From: Afipia sp.
GTDB taxonomy: Bacteria; Pseudomonadota; Alphaproteobacteria; Rhizobiales; Xanthobacteraceae
Direction of reading: 5' to 3'
Assembly: GCA_017308595.1 (NCBI GenBank)
Contig: JAFKER010000009.1
Coordinates: 62,001-126,000, forward strand
DNA length: 64,000 nt
Shown: positions 9,256 through 18,653 of the stretch, piece after piece
How positions within the stretch are numbered: the stretch's first letter is position 1
Layout of the letters: every line of letters starts with the position of its first letter
Translations under genes and position numbers: made by a program
Notes under the pieces: model-generated
What the model was told of the DNA's origin: nothing
Database searches by the model: none
What the model saw: only the letters and a program-made list of their open reading frames with translations

Positions 9256-9843
9256 TCAGGATCTTGCTCGCCGCACCCGCACATACAGCGCGCCTTCGCC
9301 GCCATGGCCGATATGCGCTTCGTCGAATCCGATCACCACGCTGCGAAACTCCGGAAGGCTGAGCCATTGCGGCACCTGACGGCGCAACACCCCACGCTCC
9401 GATTCCGCTCCCACGGTGCGGCCCTTGCCGGTGATGACAAGAACGACACTCATCCCGTCGGTCTGCGCGTGAAGCAGGAAATTCAACAGTACGCGATGGG
9501 CTTTGGTCTGCGTCATGCCATGCAGGTCGAGCCGCGCATCGATATCCTTGCGTCCGCGCGAAAGCTTTGAGCGCTCACGCCGCCCAAGCGGCGCAAGTGG
9601 CGGCGGCGCTGGCGGCAGGCTCAGAGTTTTTTGCGCGGCTGGCGGAAGTTTCGGTCGAAGTATCGGTCCTGGCGCAACAGGCGATTCGTCCGCTATCTCC
9701 TGCGAGATTTTTGCCGGGCGCGGTCGTTTACGCAGCGGTTTAGCCTGTTTTGCCACGCTCTCCCACAGCTCGGTTTCCTCGCGCGAAAGCATGCGCTTTC
9801 GCCGGGACACGGGAGGCGGGTCGAGATTGCGGGGACGTTTCAT
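9256..9843 (-). CDS. Smr domain protein
   Basis: A 195-residue protein. The first ~95 residues are basic and proline-rich and probably disordered. The C-terminal Smr domain (about 100-190) contains the defining DLHGMTQTKA motif and VLVITGKGRT. Smr domains, known from MutS2, are nucleic-acid binding and often nucleases. The exact substrate of these small alphaproteobacterial proteins is not established. Its ATG overlaps the mltA stop by four bases, making it the last gene of the tim44-mltA-smr unit. The DLHG motif is intact. Confidence 0.9.
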   Translation of the reverse strand: MKRPRNLDPPPVSRRKRMLSREETELWESVAKQAKPLRKRPRPAKISQEIADESPVAPGPILRPKLPPAAQKTLSLPPAPPPLAPLGRRERSKLSRGRKDIDARLDLHGMTQTKAHRVLLNFLLHAQTDGMSVVLVITGKGRTVGAESERGVLRRQVPQWLSLPEFRSVVIGFDEAHIGHGGEGALYVRVRRARS

Positions 9844-11477
9844 CGGCGATGGCGGTGACGCCGGTGGTGCCGCTTGCGGCGCGCGGGTTCGGATTTCACC
9901 GCTGCCGGGGCCGTCGTTTCCGGTGCGGCCTTGGGACGGGCTTCGGGCAGCGGCACCGCCGGCACGGCGGCCGCAGCAGGTGATGCTGCAGGTGCAGGCT
10001 GCTCCTTTGCCGTGTCCTTCGAAGTTTCTTTCACACTCTCTTTGGCCGGCTCTTTCGGCGCGTCCTTGACAGGTTCTTTCGCCGCTTCCTTCACCGGTTC
10101 GGTCTGCGGAAACAGCTTTGCAATGGTTGCCGACGGACGCTCATCCGGCAATGGCACGGTCTTGCCGCGCGCCACGGGGTCGAGGCTATTTGGCAGCAGC
10201 ATGACGAATCGCGCCGGGTTCTTCAGGCGGCCGGCAACACGGCCTGCCTCCCCGCCCGCACCAAAATAAATATCAGCACGGGCCGGACCGATAATCGCCG
10301 AACCCGTGTCCTGCGCGATCATCAGCTTGCGAAACGGTGTGTTCGAGGTATCCGATTCGATCGGCAGATTGCCTTCGATGAAAAACGGCGTGCCATAGAC
10401 ATGCAGTGACTTGTCGACGGCAATGGATCGTCCCGCCGTCAACGGCACGCCCTGCGCGCCGACAGCCTCGTCGTCCGCCGCCAGCTTGACCTCGCGGAAA
10501 AATACATAGGAGCGATTGAAGCGGCGCAATTCCTTCGCACCGTCCGGATTCTGCTCCATGTATTCGCGGATCTTCTGCATCGACATCTGCTCTTTCGGCA
10601 CGATGTTGCGCTCGATCAGTACGCGTCCGACGGGCGTATACGGATAGCCGTTGTGCGCATCATAGTTGATGCGCACCATCGATCCATCCTCCAGCTTGAT
10701 CCGCGCGGAGCCTTGAATCTGGATAAACAAGAGATCGGTCTGGCTCTTGAGCCAGACGACTTCAAGTCCGCGTCCGGCAATCGCGCCATCCTCGATTTCG
10801 GCGCGATCATAGTAAGGCACCAGCTTGCGGCGGCCGATCTTGCGGAAAACCTGTCCCTTGTTCGGCATGCTGGCGTTGGCCTGCGAATAGCCGCGCACAA
10901 ACAAGTTCGACGGCCGCCGATACACCGGGACGTTATAAACGTCGGTCTGTACTCGCGACCCATCGACAATGGGCTCGTAGTACCCGGTGACGAAACCCGC
11001 ATCCTCGCCGATGCGTGAGATCTGCAACGGCGTGAAGTTCTTTTCAAAAAACGCGCGCGCTTTCACGCCGTCGGAAATATCCTCGGCGCGCGCAGCAATG
11101 CAGGGGTCGCGCAATGACGTGCCGAGCGCCTTGCTGTCCGCAAGCGGACCTTTCTGCGCGGCAATCGGCTTGCAACTCGTCCGAAATGTCTTGAAGGCAG
11201 GAAGCGGATCGTCATCGGACCAGCCGACGACTTCACTCCATTTCAGCGGAGCGTACTGACCGCCCGGAATCTCGAGCGGCCAGATTACAGGTCCGCGTTT
11301 TCCGATTTCATGATGATGATGATCGTGGGACGACTGGCGCCCCTCTTGCCTCGCTTCGGCGGCTGTCACGGCAAGGCCGACGAGAAGGCATCCTGCGGCG
11401 GCACCAAGCCACGCGCCGAACAGCCCGGCGAATGCGCCGGGCGCTGCCGTGTCCTTACTGTCCGCTTTCCGTCCCAA
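9840..11477 (-). CDS. mltA: Membrane-bound lytic murein transglycosylase A
   Basis: MltA cleaves peptidoglycan to 1,6-anhydromuropeptides in the periplasm. Recognisable parts are GYYEPIVDGSR, the 3D-type domain, and QDTGSAIIGPARADIYFG, which carries the catalytic Asp. The frame is open to an ATG at 11564, but the upper part overlaps tim44. TTG at 11475-11477 gives LGRKADSKD followed by a good signal peptide (GLFGAWLGAAAGCLLVGLAV to AEA) and overlaps tim44 by only 23 bases, so I prefer it. No other in-frame ATG, GTG or TTG lies between it and the hydrophobic core. The last ~89 residues are an unusual Lys/Glu/Pro repeat ending in an Arg/His-only tail. Confidence 0.9.
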   Translation of the reverse strand: MGRKADSKDTAAPGAFAGLFGAWLGAAAGCLLVGLAVTAAEARQEGRQSSHDHHHHEIGKRGPVIWPLEIPGGQYAPLKWSEVVGWSDDDPLPAFKTFRTSCKPIAAQKGPLADSKALGTSLRDPCIAARAEDISDGVKARAFFEKNFTPLQISRIGEDAGFVTGYYEPIVDGSRVQTDVYNVPVYRRPSNLFVRGYSQANASMPNKGQVFRKIGRRKLVPYYDRAEIEDGAIAGRGLEVVWLKSQTDLLFIQIQGSARIKLEDGSMVRINYDAHNGYPYTPVGRVLIERNIVPKEQMSMQKIREYMEQNPDGAKELRRFNRSYVFFREVKLAADDEAVGAQGVPLTAGRSIAVDKSLHVYGTPFFIEGNLPIESDTSNTPFRKLMIAQDTGSAIIGPARADIYFGAGGEAGRVAGRLKNPARFVMLLPNSLDPVARGKTVPLPDERPSATIAKLFPQTEPVKEAAKEPVKDAPKEPAKESVKETSKDTAKEQPAPAASPAAAAVPAVPLPEARPKAAPETTAPAAVKSEPARRKRHHRRHRHRR

Positions 11478-12156
11478 CCAGCTTCCAGTTCGGATCGCGC
11501 GAGGAGATGTCACGGGCGAAGGTCCAGACATCTGTGACATCGGTGAGCTTTTCCGGGTTGCCATCGACGACGGTGCCAGCCTTGTCGCGCGTCACCGAGA
11601 TCATCTGGGAAACGAACCGGATGGTGATCTGGGCGGCACGGTCGCGAACGTCCGCATTGACGATCTCGGCCTTATCGATAGAGGCGAACCGCGTCTCTAC
11701 CTTCTCGCCGCGCTGTTCGCGCTCCTTGATGGCAGCCTCGAATCCTTCATAGACCTCCGACGACAGGAGATCCTTCAGCGCGCGGCGGTCGCCATTGGCG
11801 AAAGCCAGGACGATCATCTCATAGGCGCTTTTCGCGCCACTGACGAAATGCTGCGCATCAAACGACGGATCGGAGCCAGCAACCTGGTCAAGACCACGCG
11901 CAAGCGCCGATCCGGACTCGGCGATGCCCTTCCAGCGATCGACAGGAACAGCAGGTTCGGCGGAGGGCGCAAGAGGCGTCTGGTCGATCGTCTTGCCCGG
12001 CATCGGCACGACATTATCCGGCGCGCCACGCAGAACATCGCGGGCAGCGCGGTCAAACGGCGGACGCTCGTCACCGGTGCGCTGGCCCAGCACATTACGC
12101 AGCCGCAGGAAGATGAAGACGGCCAGAGCCAGAAAAATGATGGTGTAAATATCCAC
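11455..12156 (-). CDS. Tim44/TimA-like inner membrane protein
   Basis: A 233-residue protein with one N-terminal helix (VDIYTIIFLALAVFIFLRLRNVLG). After a linker comes a Tim44-like alpha/beta domain (about residues 90-230) with the segments SAYEMIVLAFANGDRRALKDLLS, KAEIVNADVRDRAAQITIRFVSQMI and DVWTFARD. Mitochondrial Tim44 anchors Hsp70 at the import channel; the bacterial homologues are poorly defined. The open frame reaches 12186, but relatives begin DIYTIIFLAL, so GTG at 12156 is preferred. It is the first gene of the unit with mltA and smr. Confidence 0.9.
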   Translation of the reverse strand: MDIYTIIFLALAVFIFLRLRNVLGQRTGDERPPFDRAARDVLRGAPDNVVPMPGKTIDQTPLAPSAEPAVPVDRWKGIAESGSALARGLDQVAGSDPSFDAQHFVSGAKSAYEMIVLAFANGDRRALKDLLSSEVYEGFEAAIKEREQRGEKVETRFASIDKAEIVNADVRDRAAQITIRFVSQMISVTRDKAGTVVDGNPEKLTDVTDVWTFARDISSRDPNWKLVGTESGQ

Positions 12157-12549
12157 GTCGCATTCACTTTCTGATCGGTGCTGCACGCCGCCCGCGCGGC
12201 TACCCGGAAAACACGGTTATACGGGCGTTCGTCGCTCACATGTAGGCACGAAAACCGATCCAGCCAACATCGCACTATGCCGCGCCCCGAACGGCCCGAA
12301 AGAGAAGATTTGGGGCATCTTGACGCCGATTTAGCTCGATTCTACCCGATCCGGTGGTCTGGGCCAACCGAAACGCGACAGATCCGGCCCATCGTCCTTG
12401 TCGAATGAGGCAAGGCTATGATAGCCACTCGCCCCGACAAGGGCCTGTCCGCACGTGAAAGTTTACCGCGAGGACGCTTTCGCAGGCAGTTCCCTGACCG
12501 GATCGCTCCCGCGGCGATTTGATACCCATATTCCCGGAGCGACATAATC
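12157..12549. other. 393-base divergent intergenic region tim44 / secB
   Basis: No protein-like frame of quality is visible here. Promoters for tim44 (leftward) and secB (rightward) must lie within it. A TATGAT hexamer at about 12417 follows a CTTG word by about 16 bases and could be part of a secB promoter, but the fit is weak. In related genomes I recall a small fxsA gene near this junction; none is seen here. Confidence 0.4.
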
Positions 12550-13032
12550 ATGACCAACGGCAACGGCGCACCCCTCGAGAACGCGGCTCCGCCTCAGTTC
12601 AACGTCCTGGCCCAGTACATCAAGGACTTCTCTTTCGAGAATCCGAACTCTCCGGCTTCACTGGCGGCGCAGGACAAGCAGCCCACCATTAACATCCAGA
12701 TCAACGTCTCGGCGACCGCTGTTGCGGAGCATGACTACGAGGTCTCCCTGTCGATCGAAGGCAAGGCCGAGAACGAGAATTTCACATTGTTCGGCTTCGA
12801 GCTGATTTATGCAGGCGTGTTCCGTATCCAGAACGTGCCGCAGGAAAGCATGCATCCGTTCGTGATGATCGAATGCCCGCGCCTGCTGTTCCCGTTCGCA
12901 CGTGAAATCGTCGCCTCGTCGGTCCGTGCCGGTGGCTTCCCGCCGCTGATGCTCGATCCGGTGGATTTCGTCGGCCTCTATCGCCAGAACATGGCGCGTC
13001 AGGCCGAAGAGCAGCAGGGCAAGCCGAGCTGA
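12550..13032 (+). CDS. secB: Protein-export chaperone SecB
   Basis: SecB is a tetrameric cytosolic chaperone that keeps precursor proteins unfolded and delivers them to SecA. The protein has 160 residues with the core [19 protein letters not shown], the beta-rich [13 protein letters not shown], and [10 protein letters not shown]. The C-terminal [12 protein letters not shown] and [15 protein letters not shown] segments form the SecA-interacting face and peptide groove. It is a single-gene unit followed by a strong hairpin terminator, and converges on dnaQ. Confidence 0.97.
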   Translation: MTNGNGAPLENAAPPQFNVLAQYIKDFSFENPNSPASLAAQDKQPTINIQINVSATAVAEHDYEVSLSIEGKAENENFTLFGFELIYAGVFRIQNVPQESMHPFVMIECPRLLFPFAREIVASSVRAGGFPPLMLDPVDFVGLYRQNMARQAEEQQGKPS

Positions 13033-13066
13033 CGCTCGGACGAATCTTCCAAGCTTCTTCACAATG

Positions 13067-13106
13067 AACTGAGCGAGGCGGACCCGCTTCGCTCAGTTTT
13101 CTTTTG
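13067..13106 (+). terminator. Rho-independent terminator of secB
   Basis: AACTGAGCGA (13067-13076) pairs perfectly with TCGCTCAGTT (13089-13098), followed by a T-rich run to about 13106. The 3' arm contains the stop codon of the convergent dnaQ gene (13093-13095), so terminator and opposing coding end share bases. Confidence 0.8.
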
Positions 13107-13788
13107 TGTATTCGTTCCAGTACGGGGTTCCGCCGAGGGTCGCGACAAATGCCGCGTGCGCGGCGACGTCCGCGTCCGAGATGCGCGGCGCGAGGGGCAG
13201 TTCGCGCTGACGGCGCGGCGTATCGGCGGGCCCGACCGTGAAGGACTGCCGCACCTCGGACAGAATCAGCTGCGACTGACGCGCACCGATCAGATCGATA
13301 TAGACTTCCGCGAGCAATTCAGCGTCGAGCAGTGCTCCGTGCTTGGTGCGGCGGGAATTATCAATGGAGTAGCGCGAGCACAGATCGTCGAGACGGTTCG
13401 ACACGCCGGGATGCTTGCGCCGCGCCAGTGTCAGCGTATCGATCAGCCGGTCGCGGGGAATCGCGGCCCGCGACGCGCGATCGAGTTCCGCATTGATGAA
13501 GCCGATATCGAACATCGCATTGTGAATGACGAGCGGCGCATCACCGATGAACATCAAGAAGTCTTCAACCACCGATGCGAACAGCGGCTTGTCGGAGAGA
13601 AATTCGCTCGACAGTCCGTGAACATTGAATGCCTCCTGCGGCATGTCGCGTTCGGGATTGAGATAGACGTGATATGTCTGCCCCGTCGGCATGCGATTGA
13701 CCATCTCAACGCAACCGATTTCGACCAGACGATCGCCGCGCAACGGATCGAGGCCTGTGGTTTCGGTATCGAGAACAATTTCGCGCAT
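13093..13788 (-). CDS. dnaQ: DNA polymerase III epsilon subunit
   Basis: DnaQ is the 3'-5' proofreading exonuclease of the replicative polymerase. The protein has 231 residues with Exo [15 protein letters not shown] (Asp7, Glu9), Exo II in [17 protein letters not shown], and Exo III in [17 protein letters not shown], giving a DEDDh active site. A clamp-binding-type C-terminal region is also present. The open frame extends to 13968 over coaE, but the family N-terminus is MREIVLD at 13788. It is the last gene of ppsR-maf-coaE-dnaQ, 31 bases after coaE. Confidence 0.96.
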   Translation of the reverse strand: MREIVLDTETTGLDPLRGDRLVEIGCVEMVNRMPTGQTYHVYLNPERDMPQEAFNVHGLSSEFLSDKPLFASVVEDFLMFIGDAPLVIHNAMFDIGFINAELDRASRAAIPRDRLIDTLTLARRKHPGVSNRLDDLCSRYSIDNSRRTKHGALLDAELLAEVYIDLIGARQSQLILSEVRQSFTVGPADTPRRQRELPLAPRISDADVAAHAAFVATLGGTPYWNEYTKEN

Positions 13789-13819
13789 GGAAATTTCCGG
13801 AAAAAAGCGGCTGCTCGAA

Positions 13820-14419
13820 TCAAGCCCGCCGTCTGGGCATCTTAACCACTTCCCGAAGGATTTCATCGATCCGTTCCCGCACCGGATCAAGCCCGTGGGA
13901 TGTGTCCACGACAAAATCGGCGCGTTTGCGCTTTTCGGCGTCGGGCAATTGCCGCGCGAGAATCGCATCGAGCTTGTCCGGCGTCATATTCTCCCGCGCC
14001 AAAATCCGCTCGCGCTGAACCTGGGGGTCTGTCGTGACCACCACCACCGCATCAACACGGCTTTCACCGCCGGTCTCATAGAGCAAAGGCACGTCGAGTA
14101 CCGCCACCGGCACGCCGGATGCTTCAGCATCACTCAGGAACCTGAGCTGATGGCTGCGCAGCATCGGATGCACAATCGTCTCAAGCCGCTTCATGGCCTC
14201 GGCATTGTTCACGACCATGGCTGACAGCTTTTGCCGGTCGACCTTGCCATTCGCGGTGCTGCCGGGAAATGCAGCCTCAACCGCCGGCACAGCCTCCCCT
14301 TCATAGATTTTATGTACGGTCGCGTCGGCGTCGTAAACCGGCACACCTGCCTCCTGAAACAGTTTCGCCGTGGTGGACTTCCCCATCCCGATCGAACCCG
14401 TCAAACCCAGCAGCAACAT
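13820..14419 (-). CDS. coaE: Dephospho-CoA kinase
   Basis: CoaE phosphorylates the ribose 3'-OH of dephospho-CoA, the last step of CoA synthesis. The protein has 199 residues with P-loop [12 protein letters not shown] near the N-terminus, VYDADATVH, and the lid region with [23 protein letters not shown] at 14419 is preceded by an AAGGG Shine-Dalgarno, whereas the longer frame to 14452 has only TTG. The window thus carries both the first (coaA) and last (coaE) kinases of CoA synthesis, in separate operons. Confidence 0.96.
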   Translation of the reverse strand: MLLLGLTGSIGMGKSTTAKLFQEAGVPVYDADATVHKIYEGEAVPAVEAAFPGSTANGKVDRQKLSAMVVNNAEAMKRLETIVHPMLRSHQLRFLSDAEASGVPVAVLDVPLLYETGGESRVDAVVVVTTDPQVQRERILARENMTPDKLDAILARQLPDAEKRKRADFVVDTSHGLDPVRERIDEILREVVKMPRRRA

Positions 14420-14452
14420 CAGCAACCCTTTTCGTTCAAGGCTCTTAATCAA

Positions 14453-15061
14453 CTAGACGGCCAGGAGATTCCGGCTGCGCAGAAAACCAAGCAACGGCAG
14501 CAGTGGCAATCCCAGAATCGTAAAATGATCGCCTTCAATACGTTCGAACAAATGCACTCCGGTGCGCTCAAGCTGATAGGCTCCAACGCTGGATGTCACG
14601 GCGGCACCGGCTTCGCCGATATAGGCAGCGATTTCGCTATCGGTGAGAGAACGCATGGTCATGCGGGCAACACTGACATGGGAAAACAGCGCCGTGCCAT
14701 CCTTTGCTACACTGACTGCGCTATGCAGGGTGTGGGTTTGTCCGGAGAGTGTCTTAATGTGCGCTGTCGCAGCAGCGAGATCCGCGGGCTTGCTGAAAAG
14801 CCGCTCTCCGAGCGCGAGCGTTTGGTCCGCACCAACAACGTACCGTTCCGGGTGCTTCGCCGAAATGAATTTGGCTTTCTCTGCAGCAAGGAGAGCTGCG
14901 ACTTGTCCGGGATCCGTCAGACCGGAACCTTGCTGAATTTTCCGCTCGTCAATGTCCGCCGGTACTGTTTCCACCGCGATACCGGCATTCACAAGCAGGC
15001 TTTTCCGCACCGCGCTCTGCGATGCAAGAATTAAAGGCTGCCGCTCTCGCCATACCGTCAC
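14453..15061 (-). CDS. maf: Maf family nucleotide pyrophosphatase
   Basis: Maf proteins hydrolyse non-canonical or excess nucleoside triphosphates and are linked to septum formation. The protein has 202 residues. The N-terminal [15 protein letters not shown] holds the conserved S-x-x-R pair, and [11 protein letters not shown] supplies the catalytic Asp. The [29 protein letters not shown] tail is typical of the alphaproteobacterial branch. It overlaps ppsR by four bases at its start. Which nucleotide it prefers cannot be judged from sequence. Confidence 0.93.
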   Translation of the reverse strand: MTVWRERQPLILASQSAVRKSLLVNAGIAVETVPADIDERKIQQGSGLTDPGQVAALLAAEKAKFISAKHPERYVVGADQTLALGERLFSKPADLAAATAHIKTLSGQTHTLHSAVSVAKDGTALFSHVSVARMTMRSLTDSEIAAYIGEAGAAVTSSVGAYQLERTGVHLFERIEGDHFTILGLPLLPLLGFLRSRNLLAV

Positions 15062-15897
15062 GATTGCGATGCTTTCTGGCGCTGACGATCCGCATAGAGC
15101 TTCATGATCGCGGCCGCAGTTTCCTCGATCGACCGGCGCGTCACATCAAGCAATGCCCAATCGAACTTCGCGCTGAGCTTTCGCGCGAAAGCAACTTCCT
15201 CGGTGACCGACTGGCGATCGATATAATTGTCCTCACCGGTTTTCCCTATGCCAAGCAAACGATTTTGCCTCACCTGGATCAGACGTTCGGGCGTGGCGTG
15301 AAGGCTGACCACCAGCGGCTTTTTCAAAGTTTCGAGCTGATGCGGAATCGGGATTCCCGGCACCAGCGGCACATTGGCCGTACGCACGCCGCGATTGGCA
15401 AGATAGATCGAGGTCGGTGTTTTCGATGTGCGGGACACGCCGACAAGAACAACATCGGCTTCTTCCAGTCCTTCGACATGCTGGCCGTCGTCGTGCATCA
15501 TGGTGTAATTCAGCGCGTCGATGCGCTTGAAATATTCAGCGTTGAGTGTGTGCTGCGCGCCGATCCGGCGCGAGGTTTCCGTGCCAAGATACGCCTGAAA
15601 CAATTGCATCACCGGACCGATAATCGACAGGCTTGGAATGTTGATTTCCTGGCACTTCGCCTCGAGCCGTTCGACCAGATCCTTCTCCAGCAGCGTGAAC
15701 AGCACAATTCCGGGTGCCTCCTCGATTTCCGCCAGGACGCGGTCGAGCTGCTTCTGGCTGCGGACAAGCGGATAGACGTGTTCGACGGGCGACACATTGG
15801 AATATTGCGCAGCCACCGCACGCGCGACGGTGATCAGTGTCTCACCGGTCGAGTCTGAAATCATATGCAGATGAAAATAATTCCCGGAAGTGGGCAT
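15058..15897 (-). CDS. ppsR: Pyruvate, phosphate dikinase regulatory protein
   Basis: A DUF299-family bifunctional kinase/phosphorylase that inactivates pyruvate phosphate dikinase or PEP synthase by ADP-dependent phosphorylation and reactivates it by phosphorolysis. It has 279 residues with the N-terminal [11 protein letters not shown] motif, a central P-loop-like [11 protein letters not shown], and a C-terminal [15 protein letters not shown]. It is the first gene of the minus-strand ppsR-maf-coaE-dnaQ unit. The upstream gap is the oriC candidate, so its promoter lies in or beside the origin. In Caulobacter and Sinorhizobium, genes of this type flank oriC. Confidence 0.93.
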   Translation of the reverse strand: MPTSGNYFHLHMISDSTGETLITVARAVAAQYSNVSPVEHVYPLVRSQKQLDRVLAEIEEAPGIVLFTLLEKDLVERLEAKCQEINIPSLSIIGPVMQLFQAYLGTETSRRIGAQHTLNAEYFKRIDALNYTMMHDDGQHVEGLEEADVVLVGVSRTSKTPTSIYLANRGVRTANVPLVPGIPIPHQLETLKKPLVVSLHATPERLIQVRQNRLLGIGKTGEDNYIDRQSVTEEVAFARKLSAKFDWALLDVTRRSIEETAAAIMKLYADRQRQKASQS

Positions 15898-16475
15898 GTC
15901 TCGAATCCGTTTCCGCTCAATCCGGCCGCTGTGAAAAGCTGTGAGTCCCTGTGGGCATCATCACCTGAATCCGGCGATAGACGGCACCCTTTGGGATAAC
16001 TGTCTCTTTCATTCACAGCACTGACTTCGGGATGAAATCCTGCCTTCAGCTGAATGGTAGCGGGGTTGTGTGGATTTGTCTTGGGATAATGCCGAGCGGT
16101 TGGCCCTCAAGCACTTGAACCATCGGCTTATTCCAGCCCGCAAACAAACCATCAAATAACGGGCATAAAGTTTGCGGATGTGGATGACTGTTGAACAAGA
16201 ATGGGAGAGTGATGCGCGAGCGCTAATCACGGTTACACTTAATCAAACTAAGAATCTAAAAAGGATTCTTTAAGGAAGTCGTGCTTGCGGACAGACCGGT
16301 TCTCACGTCATCTACCGACGCTGATCAACCCGTGATTCCGCGTTTGGTTCCTGTCGTAACGCGACGGGCATCAGCGCTGAAACATCGATGGCTTAGCAAT
16401 GAAATGGCTTGGCGATTAAAATGACCCGGCAACCAAGGTCGCTCGACAAACAGTTATAGTTCTCGCGGAAGTCCG
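15898..16475. other. Candidate chromosome replication origin (oriC)
   Basis: This 578-base gap between divergent ppsR and hemJ holds no convincing gene. It has six GANTC CcrM sites (starting at 15903, 15943, 15967, 16252, 16264, 16334), above chance. It also has DnaA-box-like words TGTGGATGA (16179, one mismatch to TGTGGATAA), TGTGGATTT (16069), and TTGGGATAA at 15991 and 16081 (two mismatches each), all in one orientation. An AT-rich stretch at 16225-16275 contains the inverted pair AAGAATC/GATTCTT (16250-16270). parS sites and parAB lie 4-8 kb away. No perfect DnaA box is present, so this is a candidate only. Confidence 0.5.
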
Positions 16476-16898
16476 ATGTACGAATGGATCAAGGCGCTGC
16501 ATGTGATCGCGGTCATCTCGTGGATGGCCGGCATGCTCTATTTGCCGCGGCTGTTTGTCTATCACTGCGAGGCCGAGACTGGCTCGAAGCAGTCGGAGAC
16601 CTTCAAGGTGATGGAACGCCGTCTGCTGAAGGCCATCATCAATCCTGCGATGATTGTGACCTGGCTAGCCGGTTTATGGCTGGCCTGGCAAGGCGGTTGG
16701 TACGTTTCCGGCTGGTTTCATGCCAAATTTACGCTGGTCCTGATCCTGTCAGGCGTACACGGGTTCTTCACAGCGCGGGTGCGGGATTTCGCCAACGACG
16801 CCAATACCCGAAGCCAGAAATTCTATCGTATTATCAATGAAGTACCTACAGTTCTGATGATCGGGATCGTGATCCTGGTGATTGTGAAGCCGTTTTAG
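16476..16898 (+). CDS. hemJ: Protoporphyrinogen oxidase HemJ
   Basis: HemJ is an inner-membrane haem-b protein that oxidises protoporphyrinogen IX in most alphaproteobacteria. It has 140 residues with four helices: MYEWIKALHVIAVISWMAGMLY, ATMI-type helix around 55-75, KFTLVLILSGVHGFF, and the C-terminal VPTVLMIGIVILVIV. The conserved His in ALHVIAVISWM and the LPRLFVYH motif are family hallmarks. In relatives I recall hemE lying between ppsR and hemJ; here hemE is absent. The gene precedes rho. Confidence 0.93.
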   Translation: MYEWIKALHVIAVISWMAGMLYLPRLFVYHCEAETGSKQSETFKVMERRLLKAIINPAMIVTWLAGLWLAWQGGWYVSGWFHAKFTLVLILSGVHGFFTARVRDFANDANTRSQKFYRIINEVPTVLMIGIVILVIVKPF

Positions 16899-17184
16899 CC
16901 GGCGGCCTTTTTGATTCCGCGCCAATCCCCTCCTTGCGTGCGACCGGACGATTTTCTATATTTGATTTATCCCACCGAACGCAGGCGGATGTGGTTGAGT
17001 CCCGGTCTCATTGTTGGACCGGCCGCCACATCAGGTTCGAAGCCTCCCGGCACCTTCCTCGCTCAAGACTTCTCAACTTGAGACCTGCGGACTTCTGATC
17101 ACGTTTTGAGTCCGTATGTCGTCAGCAGGCTGAACCTTTCGCTCCCCTCCCCTCTTTTTCTTCACGCTCCACAGGACAACCCCG

Positions 17185-18450
17185 ATGCGGGAAATCAAAC
17201 TACAAGACCTCAAATCCAAAACTCCGGCGGAGCTTGTGTCCTTCGCTGAAGAAAACGGGGTCGAAAACGCCAGCACCATGCGCAAGCAGGAGCTGATGTT
17301 CGCCATTCTCAAACAGCTTGCGATTGCGGAAACCGATATCATCGGTGAAGGCGTTGTCGAAGTTCTCTCCGACGGCTTCGGATTTCTGCGCTCCTGGGAC
17401 GCCAATTATCTGCCCGGTCCGGACGATATCTACGTGTCGCCTTCGCAGATCCGGCGCTTTGGACTTCGTACCGGTGATACCATTGAAGGTCATATCCGCA
17501 GCCCGAAGGAAGGCGAACGCTACTTCGCGTTGCTGAAGGTCAACACGCTGAATTTCGAAGACCCGGAAAAGTCCAAACACAAGGTCAATTTCGACAACCT
17601 GACGCCGCTGTTTCCGGATGAGCGCTTTCGTCTCGAACTTGAGGACCCGACCCGCAAGGATCTCTCCGCGCGTGTCATCGATATCGTAGCCCCTATAGGT
17701 AAAGGCCAGCGCGCACTGATCGTCGCTCCGCCCCGCACCGGAAAAACCGTGCTGATGCAGAACATCGCACATTCGATCACGGCCAATCATCCTGAGTGCT
17801 ATCTGATCGTTCTTCTGATCGATGAGCGTCCGGAGGAAGTCACCGACATGCAGCGCTCGGTGAAGGGTGAGGTCGTCTCCTCCACCTTCGACGAACCGGC
17901 GGTGCGTCACGTTCAGGTCGCCGAGATGGTGATCGAGAAAGCCAAGCGTCTGGTCGAACATGGCCGCGACGTTGTGATTCTTCTGGACTCGATCACGCGC
18001 CTTGGCCGCGCCTACAACACTGTCGTTCCGTCATCGGGCAAGGTGCTGACCGGCGGTGTCGATGCCAACGCTTTGCAGCGTCCGAAGCGTTTCTTCGGCG
18101 CCGCGCGCAACATCGAAGAAGGCGGATCGCTTACCATCATCGCGACCGCGCTGGTGGATACCGGCAGCCGTATGGACGAAGTGATCTTCGAAGAGTTCAA
18201 GGGCACCGGCAACTCGGAACTGATTCTGGACCGCAAGGTCTCGGATAAGCGCACTTTCCCTGCGATCGATATCTCGCGCTCCGGCACGCGTAAGGAAGAA
18301 CTCATCACTGATCCGCAGCTGCTCAAGAAGATGTATGTCCTCCGCCGCATCCTCAATCCGATGGGGACCATGGACGCCATCGACTTCCTGCTCGATAAGC
18401 TTCGCAACACCAAGAACAACGCCGAGTTCTTCGATTCGATGAACACCTGA
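17185..18450 (+). CDS. rho: Transcription termination factor Rho
   Basis: Rho is a hexameric RNA-dependent ATPase/helicase that terminates transcription. The 421-residue protein has the N-terminal helical domain ([23 protein letters not shown]), the cold-shock-like RNA-binding domain with GFGFLRS, and the ATPase core with Walker [11 protein letters not shown] and Walker [16 protein letters not shown]. The Q- and R-loop segments are normal, and the C-terminus is a typical short one. The 286 bases upstream hold no gene; rho is often autoregulated through its leader, though nothing specific is evident here. Confidence 0.97.
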   Translation: MREIKLQDLKSKTPAELVSFAEENGVENASTMRKQELMFAILKQLAIAETDIIGEGVVEVLSDGFGFLRSWDANYLPGPDDIYVSPSQIRRFGLRTGDTIEGHIRSPKEGERYFALLKVNTLNFEDPEKSKHKVNFDNLTPLFPDERFRLELEDPTRKDLSARVIDIVAPIGKGQRALIVAPPRTGKTVLMQNIAHSITANHPECYLIVLLIDERPEEVTDMQRSVKGEVVSSTFDEPAVRHVQVAEMVIEKAKRLVEHGRDVVILLDSITRLGRAYNTVVPSSGKVLTGGVDANALQRPKRFFGAARNIEEGGSLTIIATALVDTGSRMDEVIFEEFKGTGNSELILDRKVSDKRTFPAIDISRSGTRKEELITDPQLLKKMYVLRRILNPMGTMDAIDFLLDKLRNTKNNAEFFDSMNT

Positions 18451-18485
18451 TCCGGTCGTCCGATCTTTGGACGAATCAGTTTGAG

Positions 18486-18512
18486 ATGCCCGGCCTTGTG
18501 CCGGGCATTTTG
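18486..18512 (+). terminator. Rho-independent terminator after rho
   Basis: ATGCCCGGC (18486-18494) and GCCGGGCAT (18500-18508) form a perfect 9-bp stem with loop CTTGT, followed by TTTTG. It lies 36 bases after the rho stop codon. Confidence 0.8.
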
Positions 18513-18653
18513 TGTTGGGGTTGGATAGTTTATTGCAACGCAGCATTTCTCATGCTGCACGCTTTATTGCGCTATGTTGCGATGCAGCAATAGTAAGAGT
18601 CTGTGCCGAAGGAATTTTTATTGCCTGTTTTGGACGTGTTCGCCAAATAGGCC

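Noticed and set aside
12178-12408. A 76-codon frame in the tim44-secB gap as a possible small gene
   Set aside because: No ribosome site, no hydrophobic or conserved pattern, Arg/Pro-rich composition typical of random high-GC frames.
12446-12461. CACGTGAAA as a further parS site near secB
   Set aside because: Only the core matches; the left arm is TGTCCG rather than TGTTT, leaving no palindrome.
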